A stretch of DNA of 64,000 nt, taken from Berberis thunbergii. Its lineage: Eukaryota > Streptophyta > Magnoliopsida > Ranunculales > Berberidaceae. The position numbers and the translations under genes were made by a program. Of the stretch, positions 35,270 to 46,240 are shown piece by piece (position 1 is the first letter of the stretch; each line of letters opens with the position of its first letter). The stretch spans positions 372,001 to 436,000 of the forward strand of contig QNQO01000543.1 in the NCBI GenBank assembly GCA_003290165.1. The letters are read 5' to 3'. Under the pieces are notes generated by a model, which worked only from the letters and a program-made list of their open reading frames with translations, was not told the DNA's origin and made no database searches.

Positions 35270-36101
35270 GTAAGTCCAAGCTCATTTTGGCGGCTATTCG
35301 GTGAAACATCCTTTTTGTTGTTATAGCTTTTAGTTTTGTTGCTTATAACAATGTGTTCAGTATTTTTTTCAATGGACATGGACTTACAGTCAAGTCATAT
35401 TTGCCGCATTTTATGCTTAATTGGCTAAAGTATTGGATGAAACAATATTTAAAATGGGGGCCTACTGTTTGATTACTATGAGGCTAAGTATTTCAATTAC
35501 AAGGTCAGTCAGATTAAGTTTATCAATAATTTCTCTGTGTTTTCTTTGGGGTTTGAATATGTTAAGTTACCAATTGTTATATTTAAGTTGGAACTGTTAA
35601 TTGCTTCATTAGAATTCGATTCCTACTAGTTCTCAATGCTAGTTTTAATGAATCATTTGACGTCGTTTCTTCTATTAGATTGTTTGATTCTGATGCCTGA
35701 GCATGTTGTTATGTTGTCAATGTGGAAGACATGATGATATTCTTTACATCTTTGCATCAAAATATAAGCATTTGATTTGTATGCATAATATCCCTTGATC
35801 ACATTCAATCAATTGATTGGATTGGAGATTTACAAATATCGATTAGAGCACCTAACAATTGAGGAGTCTGTGTTCCCCAATTTTGAGTACTAGGATGACT
35901 TGAACCTTTGTGGAGGTGGACACCAAATCAAACAGGCATGGAATAGAAAATAAAATACAAGTTTGGGGTTTAGGTGTCAAGGAAAAGTGACATTGAGGGA
36001 CGACACTTTTCTTGGTACTAATCATTATATAATACCTCAAAATTTCTGTGCCATATTCAATCCAACATATTCTCCTGCTATGCTAATTGGTTGTTTTACA
36101 G

Positions 36102-36148
36102 ATCCAACTCGGCAGAACAATAACAAGGCCTCAATAGTGGGGGATGTT
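36102..36148 (+). pseudogene. Exon-like fragment, possibly bHLH
   Basis: Short segment between TTTTACAG and GTAAGT reading DPTRQNNNKASIVGDV, which resembles the loop and helix 2 of a plant bHLH domain. Too short to be sure. Confidence 0.3.
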
Positions 36149-36488
36149 GTAAGTTTCCCCCATTTGAGCTAGGTTTGTTTGTTTGAATTATTTTGTGTTT
36201 TCTGTTTGGTTTTACTCTTTTTTGGCTCTTGATTTACATCTTTAAGTACTCTTTGGGTTGGAATGATTCAAAAATGACTGAATGGATTCAGATATCAGTA
36301 TAATTGAGATTATCGATGAATTTTTATATTATTGTTTTGGCCATTGGATGTTTTTGGGGGGTTCCGGTGCTAGTATACTGTTTCATTCTCCACCTTATCT
36401 TTTTGATATCGTGGGCTGGGTTCCATATTTCTACATTGGTAATGTGAAGGTCTCTAAGGCTTCAGTGACACTACCGACCAAAAGATCT

Positions 36489-36692
36489 TCAATCTTCTTT
36501 AAATTCAATCATCAAAATTGTGTTGCACACTGAAACATAGTCTACCATAGGATATCTGCCAGCAATACCAACATATTTTTTATGCAAAGACCCAATCCCT
36601 ATAGGACGAGGGCGGGAAGAATGAATAACTGGAGACAAACATGCTGCTGAAATAGACTCAGAGCAACATATTCTGTCAATCAAAAAGAGCAA
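36489..36692 (-). pseudogene. Unrecognised coding-like fragment
   Basis: Minus-strand open stretch with a protein-like composition (CCSESISAACLSPVIHSSRP, then GIAGRYPMVDYVSVC). No family recognised. It may be another captured fragment in the opposite orientation. Confidence 0.3.
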
Positions 36693-37123
36693 GGGGAAGT
36701 AAAGACACTCTAGATAGTGAATAGGTTTTTGTTCCTAGATTGAACTTCAACTCATGTTTGCTTTCCTACTTTTGTTGCATAATGCCTTGTACTTGGTTTA
36801 TTTAGGACTCGTTGTCTTGGTATCAGCGTGGATTGGTAAGTCCTAAGTTTGTAAGTTGTTCAAATTTCTGAGTTGCGTTTGTGTTTGTCAGACAAAACAA
36901 ATTTGCACATTAAACCAAGTCTAAGTTTGGTTTTAAAGAAAAACAAATGGAACACTTGAGGTTGAAAATGACTGTATTTTCTAGTTTCCTTCTATGTCAA
37001 ATTATTTCTTCGCCATGTGTCAAGAAAAAACCTCAGGCAAAAAGAGGCTCTGGGTGACAGCCCATTGACCCAGTTGTTGAATATTATGAATTGTTACAGT
37101 AGCAACCTGATATCTTTTTCAAT

Positions 37124-37315
37124 ATGGACCGGATTATTTCACAAATCTGTACTGTGTACTCATTTGTTGGGGAGGAAAAAGCTCTTGAAGCCTATTCCAA
37201 TTCTCTTGGAAAGGCCTTGAAGTTGGGAAAAAGGAGTGGATTCGTGAAAGGAATTGGTGTCGGCATTACACATGGTGTGTTATTTTGTGCTTGGGCATTG
37301 CTAGATTGCAGTGGA
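37124..37315 (+). pseudogene. ABCB transporter gene fragment
   Basis: Reads IISQICTVYSFVGEEKALEA, then YSNSLGKALKLGKRSGFVKG and GVLFCAWALL, the conserved first transmembrane-domain segment of plant ABCB (P-glycoprotein) transporters, closest by eye to the ABCB13/14 type. The domain is cut on both sides (stop after DCSG). Confidence 0.8.
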
Positions 37316-37532
37316 TAGATAGTTAAGGTTGCAAATTTCCATTGTTTGTGGGAGTTTTTCACTGTCTCTGCATTGTGATCCTCTTTCTTTTCTAATGAAT
37401 TCTGCTGTTGTTTACTTGATAAAAGGAACCCTTTAAGTTGGCAAGGTTGCTTGTACAATGTTATATGTTGTAAGATTTAGATTTGTTGAGGAATTTTAAA
37501 TACAAGTCTTTAACAAGCTTTTATTTTCTCAG

Positions 37533-37919
37533 CTTTGGAAAATGGCTGAGGTGCAGAAAACAGATGAGAAAGCAACCGAAAATGCTTCAAACACCATCGT
37601 TGAGAATGCTAAGCCTGAGGATGCCCAACGTGTAGTAGGGGACCTTCAGACAGAAAATGTGAAAGACCGGCCTACTGAAAATCCTCAGATAGAGAATGAG
37701 CATGCAGTGTCTACAGAGAATCCTCGGGCTTCAGATGTTCAGCCTTCCTCTGAAGGGGACCTTGTACACCCCGCTGCAGTGTTACCCCAGCAAATAGATC
37801 AGTCTTCTGCTGAACAACAGCCTATTGCAGGGAACACTGAGCAAGACGATTTAACACAGCAACAACCTGAATCTGAAAGTCAAACCATGTCTCGAAAGAT
37901 GGAAGTCCCTAATAATAAG
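37533..37919 (+). pseudogene. KH-domain (FUBP-like) protein gene, captured first coding exon
   Basis: Behind a TTTTCTCAG acceptor, ATG at 37542 opens an acidic, Gln/Glu/Asn-rich stretch ending SRKMEVPNNK, the start of the first KH domain of plant FUBP-like RNA-binding proteins (normally followed by VGVLIGK). The frame then closes, so only the N-terminal exon was captured. It is open and undamaged over about 125 codons. Confidence 0.65.
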
Positions 37920-38394
37920 GTGCACTTATGGTGGAGCTAGTGTATCATAATTTATAATATTTTGTTAAGGTGAATCATTTGTTCGTCCTCGTACTAATTG
38001 TTGTTATACTAACAAAGGAAGAAAAATGTAGTTCAAATGTAAGGTCCAGTTCTCATTATGCAATTGGGCATTGGATTTGTAGGTTTCTTAACACATATTA
38101 TAGCAGATTCCAGAAGTTGCCTCTGTCTGTGCTCTGAAATATTACTTGAAACAATGTCAACAAGAAATTGTATACATTACTCGCAGACAATGGAATCTGA
38201 AATTGTACATGAATTTCAAAAATCGTCATTATACTTGATATATTCTGATAGAATTTATGACTCAATGTAATACATTATCTTATTAATTACATTACGTTGC
38301 CTTCGTTCATGGAAATGTTTAAGTGTTTGGCACATTTAGATTTTTATTTTCTAGAAATAAAACTTATAAGATGTAATAAAAAGTCATTTGATAG

Positions 38395-38690
38395 CACAAT
38401 TTTTTTTTTTTGCTATAAGTAGTATACTTACAATAGTGTTTTAAAAATGCTATAATAGACGTACTATAAATAATGATACTATAGCGTTTCTATAGTAGTC
38501 AACTTACAATATCGTTTTAAAAACGGTATAATAGACCTACCATAACGTTTTTGAAACGCTATCGTAGTCAACTTACAATAGCGTTTTTAAAACGCTTGTC
38601 TATTATAGCTCCGGCAGACACAGCGTTTGCTAAAACGCTATGGTAGCCTACCATAGCGTTTCAAAAACGCTATTAATGACAATATTTCTT
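38395..38690. repeat. CACTA subterminal repeats
   Basis: Multiple direct and inverted copies of TAGCGTTTTTAAAACGCTA-like words separated by CCATAGCG/AGTCAACTTACAATA linkers. Expected binding sites for a CACTA transposase. Confidence 0.75.
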
Positions 38691-38699
38691 ATAGTGATG

Positions 38700-39954
38700 G
38701 TTTCATCTTATGTTTGTTGATATTAGTTGTTGTTTATGTTTAGAGGTTGTTTTGAATGAGTTTAGGGGTTGTTTAAGGTAAGCTTTGGAATTGTTATCAT
38801 GGCTTGGGTTTCAAAGCTCAAACATGGGTTGTTTTGAACAAGTTTTGAGGGTTGTTTGGTTGGGGTTTTGGTATTTTAATTGGCTAAATTATACTTCGGA
38901 TATATCAATTGGATAAAGCAATGGTTACATTGTTTTAGGAGTATGAATTCTCCTAATAGGTTATGTTTGACGCATAGTTTTGGATAGTCTCGGTTATTTA
39001 TTATATTATTTTGTTAACTCCTACTTTACTTCTAACTTTAGGTAGAATGTAGTTTGGTAAAGTTCATTTTTGGGCAATGTTGCTATGGTTTTTACATAAA
39101 ATATGTAGCAGTAAGAACATGAGAACATAATAATTTAGATGTGCAATTTAGTTCATTTGGTAATGATGGTGACCTCAATATGATTTTAAATATGGTGAAT
39201 TATAAATATGAAATGATAATTTAGTGAAGGTCACACATATTAGAGATTAGATTATGTAGAATTTTGTTTATGGTTGATTATTGTTACTTGGTTCAAGTAA
39301 ATAAGAACTGGATAAGCTTACAGAGTCCGATGGGTTAAGTTGTAAATATGATTGTTATTGATTATGTTTGTCTTCTTCGCCACCAGAGCACATTGGACTT
39401 ATGGTGGTTTTGAAATTTCTGAAAGTGCGAAGGTGTTGTTTGTTTAGCCTATACAAGAGCTTCAAGGTGATTTTTCACACCTTGGGAGGAAGATGATGTT
39501 TTCCTTGGCATATTCGTCATCATTATAGATGGATGGAATTGCAACTAGGAAAATGAGTCTATGTTTGAATCTTGATGTGGAAGAAGAGGAAGAAATCTCT
39601 ACATTATAACGAGAGTTCTCTCGAATGAACAGTAAAATATGTAGTCAACTTTAAATTTCGTTTCCTATTTTGCCCTCGCCCAAATTAAATAATTACCATC
39701 ATATCTCCGTCCTCTCTCTAAACTCTCTCCCTCATTCTCTCTGTAAACTCTCTCACTCTTCTTCTCTAAACTCTCCTCTCACGATCTTATTCTTCACAAC
39801 CCCTCTTCACTCTCTATCTGTAAAATCTCCCCTCACCGTTCTCTCTGGCTAGCTACCTCAGCTAATTGAAGTAAATATGGAAACAATAATCAGGGAAAAA
39901 GACAATTTTTTTGTCGAATGTGTCAGTAATGGAGACGAGATGGAAGTTTTATGG
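38700..39954. other. Intergenic, no gene seen
   Basis: Runs of GGTTGTTT-like words at 38740-38870 and AT-rich sequence. A CT-rich tract (39715-39850) ends near the next element. No recognisable coding region. Confidence 0.4.
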
Positions 39955-41330
39955 GTTGGTATTCAATTACGAGTTTTAATGAATTGTGAAGGGTTTTAAA
40001 ATTAATTAAAATTCAGGGGTATTCAATTAAGGATTTAAAATAATACATGTAAATTTAGGGGTATTCAAATATCGATTTTAAAGGATTGTTTTAAAATCCA
40101 TCAAAATCAAGGGGTATTCAATTCATACTTTCAAAAGTCCATCAAAATCAGGGGGTATTCAAGAATTAGTGAATTTTAATGGATTTGTTAAAGTTGTGGA
40201 TTTTAAAGGATTTGTGAGTGAAAAGTATATAAACCAAGAGTTATTCCAAATCCAACATCCCCCCACATATTTCAACGGATTTGTATTGGCTATTGTTAAA
40301 TAACACCACCATTTTCATTGAAGGATGCCACCATCCCATTTTTTGTGATTTGCCGAAGGACACCACCACCTTCCCTTTTCTCCTCTCTTCACAGAAGCAG
40401 CACCACTTCGCCCCACAACTTGTTGCCACACCACCATGCCCTACCACTGTTGGATGCACCACTACCCTCACTTCCTCTTCTCTTTTGTTCTTGTGTCTTC
40501 TTTTTTGTTATTATTATTCTTCTTCAATTTTTTTCCTCTTATTTTCGCTTCTTCTTGTCCTCTCTTCATTTTTTTCCTTTTGATTTCTTCTTCTTATTTT
40601 CTCGTTGTTTTTCTTCTTCTTCTATTTTTTCTCATATTTTCCTATTTTTTTTATTCTTCGCTCTTGTGGAGGTACCTGTGAGTGGAGATTCCCCACTTGC
40701 CAGAACCTTCGCAAGGGAAAAAAAATAGGTGAAAAAGAAAAAAAAATGGAGAAGGAGAAAAAAACAGAGAAGAATAAGAGGTGAGGGGGAGAAGGTTGAG
40801 AATAAGAAGATGAAAATGGGCGGAGGTGGGATGAGAGGTGGCGGTGGTGATTGATGGATAAGAAGAAGAATAAGAAGGGGGGGGGGGGAGGAGGAGAGGT
40901 GGCGATAGCGTTGGTGGTAATAGTGATTGAAAAGGAAGAAGACGGGAGGAGAGTGGTGGGGATAACAATTTGAAGTAAAATAGTTATTTGTATTACTTTT
41001 GGACCATCTTCAATGTATTTGATTTTTTTTTAAATTTGAAGTAAAATTCTAGTAAAAACAATTGTTTAATTAATGTTTTGAGAGATTTTATGATTTATGT
41101 TGGCATAGATAACAATGTAGGTGATGTTCTTTCACTGTTTCCTATAACTAATAACATATTTATAAAAATTCATAGAAATTCATAACAAACCTTTATAAAA
41201 TCTACAAAATTCAAACATTTAAAATATATCAAAATTCAGTGAATTTGGTAAAATCATTTGAAACCTTTTAAAATTTACAAAATTTAAAATTAATTAGAGT
41301 CCATTCAAATCTCGAATTGAATACCCCACC
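39955..41330. mobile_element. TIR DNA transposon, non-autonomous
   Basis: Ends are imperfect inverted repeats: GGTTGGTATTCAATTACGAG on the left and, read in reverse, GGTGGGGTATTCAATTCGAG on the right. GGGGTATTCAA recurs inside the left arm. No transposase ORF; the open frames inside are low-complexity products of CT/GA tracts. The target duplication is not clear, so the superfamily is uncertain. Confidence 0.6.
40340..40980. repeat. Pyrimidine tract followed by purine tract
   Basis: The plus strand is mostly C/T from about 40360 to 40665, then mostly G/A from about 40700 to 40960 (including ten or more G in a row near 40880), with a GC-mixed hinge between. The two halves are loosely inverted and could fold back or form triplex DNA. 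Confidence 0.7.
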
Positions 41331-41750
41331 TTATATTAGGTATTGATATTAATTTTCATCAAAACAATGATTCTTGCTTCACGCAAATACCAAATAGCGG
41401 TGATTCTTTAGATTTGGTCACAAAATCTGATTTGGAAATTTGAAGAGAGGAGGATGAGAGCTTGGTCAGTTGTCATGGTGGTGGAAAGAAAAAAAATCTA
41501 TTAATTACAAAAAGGTCCAACTAAAAAGTTAAATAGTCAACTCTATCATTTGTTTCAAACACCCTTTTAATATTCTGTGGTGGTATATTTGTCATTTAAC
41601 AAAGACAAGTTACCCACTAACCCCTAAAATGGTCATAAACCATTTATTTTCCTTGACTATTTTAAGATATTACTAATGCCCTCAATTTTACACTACCATA
41701 GATAATTTTTTTGTTTCCTGTTCTATCACGTGATGTACCTCTCTACTTCG
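41331..41750. other. Intergenic flank of the inverted repeat
   Basis: AT-rich, no gene recognised. Confidence 0.4.
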
Positions 41751-43793
41751 GAAAAATTCTAGCTAGCCCGTCCTCACAGCCCACCCTATGGGACGGACCC
41801 TCCCAGGCACGTGGTCCTGCGTCGTCCCTCGCACGTGCTCCTGCGTCGATTAAAAAAAAATGAAAAAAAGAGGGAATCGAAATTTTTGGGGAGAAAAGGA
41901 GGGAACCTCTCCCTCTCCCCATTTCCATCTCCACAGAGACAGAGAAGAAAGCCACTCCCTCTCCCCCAACGAAGACCGAGGAAGCCCTCCCTCTCCCGCT
42001 CTACAGAAGAAGCCTCTCCCGCTCGAGCCAAAGAAGAAGCCACTTTTGGCTCCAAAGAAGAAACCAAAGCGAAAGGTCTCGTCTATCTCTCCATCCCCCC
42101 TTCTTTCTTTCTAGCGAAATAGGTGAAAAGATGGTAAAATCTCTCACTGTGTCTTGAAAAATTGAATCTTTAACATGATTTCCCCATCTGTTGTTTTGAG
42201 TTTATCTATTTCAAAGTCAAATTTTTTGCTTTTTTTTTTTCTACAGTTTTGATGATGGGTTTTGTAGTTCCTTTCATGGGGTGTTTTTGATTTGTTGGTT
42301 TTTTTCTTCTTATAGTTGTTCTTCTCCTACTTCAAGGATTTGGTGGGCAGAGAAGTGACGGTAGAGTTCCAATCCATCTCTCTGTCACCTTCACAATTTT
42401 TCTGCGAATTTGATCAATGGGGATTCTCTAAATCCATGCAAATTTGCTTAAAATCTCTCTTTGGGGTTGTTTCTTTTGTGCAAAATTTTGACCCATTTGT
42501 TTCTTTTATTCTGCAGAGATGTGCAAGAGGTTCTTCCACCTGTTCTGAACTCAACTTCAGAGCCCCCTCCTTTGTTTGATGGAACAACAAGGTGAGTTTC
42601 AGAACCCCATTTTTTCTTCTCTATGTACTTGGGGTTTAAATATTGTAGATCTCAAATCCCAGAATCTGCATAACAAAATTTTTGTGGGTGTTTGATTGTT
42701 TATTCTAATTGTTTATCCTTTTGAAACCCAAACTTAAAAATCAATAAGAAAGCAACTTGACTATCTGAAGGAATATTTTTATTAGTAATGTCTGCATCCC
42801 TGATTTTAGAATCAGTATATGTATTATTTTAGTTAAAATAAAGATTAGTTTAGTGAATGGTTTTTTTTTTGAGGTGTGTGTGAAAATTGGTACCAAATTT
42901 CAGCAATGTTGATATACTGCTAGGCATGGTTAAGGTTCTATTTCTGGTGAAAGAGAAGAAGGATCAAAGATGATTTCCTTGTGGGGTTATTGGGATCATC
43001 CCAAGTTCGCAACCCACAGTTTGAAAATGGGAATCGGAAGGGAATTGAGAAAAGAACAAGAGAGATTGTCTTGATTGAACAAACCATATAATTTAGAAAA
43101 CGTGACCAAACTTATTGGTGTTCACATTTCATACGGGACAAGCCATCCCTTATCAAACAAACATAAACTTCAGCAATTGCGACCCATGTCAGTTTTTCTT
43201 CTTGTGTTCATGCACACACACACACACTGTAAACGTTCTCATTTATTTGCAATTTTCATGTTTGTAGGTTGTATACCTCTTTCATTTGCCCATATGGCGT
43301 TTGCTGAAGAATTGTTTGCCTACACGAGTACACGGACACCTTTAGTGCAGAGGTTATTGGTGCACTTAAAGGGAACTCGGATGCAGATAAGATCGAACAC
43401 CTTCTTTCCTGAAAAATTAAAATTGTTAACTTAGAAATAGGCTGATTTGCATCATTTACGCATGTGCATTCAGGTTCTACATTTGATTGCCTAGAAAAAG
43501 CTCTTTCCAAATTTGATGATGGCCCTTTCTTTCTTGGTCAATTTAGTCTGGTAAGTTACCATTTTTCCACATTAAGCTAGAGCCTAGAATTCTCATGTCA
43601 CTTGAGTTTCCCTGAAGTATATCTTCGGATGCCTTTATGAGAAATTGATGTAATCAAGTTCTGAAATTTGGAAGGCTCTTGGAAACATATGTGAAACTCT
43701 AAGAAAATGCATTTCAACACTTTGCTGCAGAGATTTGCAAAGAAAATTATGTTATAAACATGTTCATTTTGATCACTTTTCTCGATATTTTTG
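41751..43793 (+). repeat. Left arm of large inverted repeat
   Basis: About 2.04 kb that recurs in reverse at 46241-48279 with very high identity. It contains the 5' flank, leader and first three remaining exons of a lambda GST pseudogene. Outer limit GAAAAATTCTAGCT; inner limit near CTTTTCTCGATA. Confidence 0.9.
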
Positions 43794-44744
43794 ACAATAC
43801 CATGACATTTCTCAACTATATTCTGTTTTATGAGGACTTGTGTCATGTTTTGTTCCTTCTGCTACCGTTACTATCTCCTGCATTGGTTTTATGGCTTAAA
43901 ACTTAGACAGTTCATGAGTGCAGCAAAACAGAGCTGTTTGAGCTGAACTTGAGACATGATCCTTATTCTTTGGTAGCTTGAATATGTTTGCTTTACTGAG
44001 TCATTTTGTGTTCAGTTTCGTGTTACTTTACAAAAATTGAGGAATTTATCACAATTACGTCTCTGTATATATTTACTTGGTTCATTATCTTTCTCAAGGA
44101 TTTTCATATTTAATGTTCAGGTGGATATTGCCTATGCTCCGTTCGTGGAAAGATACTCTCTTTTGCTGTCTGATGTCAAGAAGTACGACATCACATTAGG
44201 AAAGCCTAAGCTGACATTGTGGATCGAGGTACACTCTGCTGCTCAATATTATTTATATTACTTGAGATCTATGTAAGGATTAAGTTGTAGTTGAATCTGG
44301 CACCTATAAAAGAGAAAAGAGAAGGATCACTACTGATTCTTTTGCTTAGAATTTCACACAATGTTAAGAGGCGAGCCAGGAAATGCACATTACTGAGTCT
44401 TATATAAGATTTTTAGCACCTAATTTTGAGAGTAGGAAGGCTGACGACATACTGCCTTAGATGATTACTTTTGATGCCATCACAAAGTAACCTCTTCTTT
44501 AGTGACTAGAAGGATGATATTGATGTCAAATATGCTTTACCTTGTCATGCAGGAATTGGAAAAGATTGAGGCTTATAAACAAACAAAATGGGATCCGCAG
44601 GTGCTAGTTACAGGTCTGAAGAATCACCTCGGGGTAAGCTCTCTTAACTGTATTTCTGATTTATGATCTGTTTTCAGTTAGCTATAATTTACAGTCTCAA
44701 TGATAGCTGAGTTCCTCTTCTTTATTCTATTGCAGTTGAACTGA
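42517..44744 (+). pseudogene. Lambda-class glutathione S-transferase pseudogene (left copy)
   Basis: Lambda GST (GSTL) related; functional enzymes are Cys-type thiol transferases with a CPYAQ-type active site. Exons: 42517-42591 (VQEVLPPVLNSTSEPPPLFD), 43268-43386 (LYTSFICPY fused to FAEELFAYTS), 43474-43550 (CLEKALSKFDDGPFFLGQFS), 44121-44228 (VDIAYAPFVERYSLLLSDVK), 44553-44633, 44736-44744 (stop). The second exon has lost everything between CPY and FAEEL, most of the thioredoxin fold. It is also frameshifted, and its donor is mutated (AT for GT at 43387). Not functional. The first coding exon with the true start was not identified. Confidence 0.85.
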
Positions 44745-46240
44745 GGAACTATGCATGAACCACGACTACCTTACTATGGTGCTGTCTTAGTAACAAGTCC
44801 GTAGCACACCTCATGCAGGCTCAAGTGTGGTACACAGACTATGCTTTCGGTGTTTACTGCTTTAAGAGTTGTGTTTAATGTACATGCTTAGCAAGTGATG
44901 TGTTATGAAAGTAAGTAAATAAATAACTTGAAAGTTTTATGTGATTGGTTGGTTTTATGATGTCGATCCTTCTGGATATTAATTGTATGTCGGATATGAA
45001 ATATCAATATAGTTATGAATTATCAGTTTCGACAACGGTGCATTATTCAAATTATTCATAGCTTTTCATCAGGTTTATAGCATTTACCATACTGTATAAT
45101 TTTCAGTATCAAGCTGCAAAGTATGTGAAACATTACTAAAATTCGACAGAAAGAAGCATCTGGCAAGGTAACTTGCGACAGTGACTTAAATTAGGATTGC
45201 CTTTTATAGTAGATACTACAAGTACATTGTAACTCAAGGAAATTGAAGCTTTTTCTGCATTTTGTGTTGAGCACTCCCCTTGGTGCTCACTAAAACAATC
45301 CGATTAGAAGAAAAACAAGCACCCAGTGGTCCCTATAAATAAGAGATTAGCAAGAGCAATAGAATTCATTCATTCTATAATAAACTTTTGTACATTGAGC
45401 TTTGCTCATAAGGGAGACTGACAATCTCAAATTCTGCCTGTTACAATTCATTATTTTCCATTGTAATCTTTACAATCCATTCTATACAAAATTCCATCAT
45501 TTTCAGAATTTGGCTTCATTGTTCAGAAACTCTTTTAGCAGTTCTTATCTTGATTGTATCTTGCAAGACTCCATTGCTTCCAGGGATCAGCAACTCTGAC
45601 ATTGGTTCCATTGCTTCCAGGAATCAGCAACTTTGACATTGGTACTGAATATTGCATTGCTTTGGTTCTTCAATCCTGTAGAAATATAATCAGAACTAGA
45701 TCAGTTCATAACAAATTGTATTATACAAGACTAGATTAATAATGAAGATTATTGTCCAATCTGCCTGGTTACCAGTCATCAAATTGTGATGAGCTTTGTT
45801 GGCCAATGAATTAATCGATCCACTGCTGAAGATTATACACCAGTTTTTTTAGTAAGCAGACTTTGCCTATGTTGCAAGCTTAAACCCACTCAATCCATAT
45901 TGGACTAAAAGCCATATTTCCCATCATAAGCATAAAGAGATTCAAATAAGGAAACAACATGCTTTGCAGTAAGGAGTGCATACCATCAGTTCAGATCTAA
46001 ATAGAAAAAAGGAGAAGCCTATTGATGATGCCCACTAAACCTTCCTAATGAAGGTGAAGGCATTTAATCTCTCCCACGAACCTTTTGAGTACAAAAATTA
46101 AACACTTAATTTATCAAACATCTAACATGTTGTAACTTCATACACAAATTAAGGTTAACTTCATACTCTTAAGCCTATCTAATTAGTGCACATACACAAG
46201 ATTCTGAGGTTGTTCAACAATCTGTTCATGGCAAGTGTCA
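44745..46240. other. Spacer of inverted repeat; possible solo LTR
   Basis: Non-coding. From about 45265 (TGTTGAGCACTCC) there is LTR-like sequence with a TATAAATAAG box (45336-45345) and transcript-end-like words, possibly a solo LTR to about 45650. A 37-bp tandem duplication lies at 45571-45645. The superfamily is not determined. Confidence 0.4.
45571..45645. repeat. 37-bp tandem duplication
   Basis: Two copies of CCATTGCTTCCAGG...CAGCAACT...GACATTGGT side by side, with a few differences. Confidence 0.8.

Larger units (their letters stand above)
32135..38696 (+). mobile_element. Non-autonomous CACTA element carrying host gene fragments
   Basis: A 6562-bp element. The left end is CACTACAAGAAAAGTC and the right end TTTCTTATAGTG, inverted CACTA-type termini. 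It is flanked by a 3-bp duplication ATG (32132-32134 and 38697-38699), the length made by CACTA transposases. Both subterminal regions repeat TAGCGTTTTT/AAAACGCTA words, the expected transposase-binding type. No transposase ORF is seen. Inside are plus-strand exon-intron fragments resembling TGA-type bZIP, PRP39, ABCB transporter and KH-domain genes, plus an EIN2-RTE insertion. This fits a Pack-CACTA (transduplicated genes). Confidence 0.85.

Noticed and set aside
40281..40728. Overlapping plus-strand ORFs up to 136 codons
   Set aside because: Products of CT-rich low-complexity DNA (Ser/Phe/Leu runs) in a transposon.
41743..42122. ORFs on both strands at the outer end of the GST inverted repeat
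   Set aside because: Mutually overlapping, low complexity, repeated only because the DNA is duplicated.
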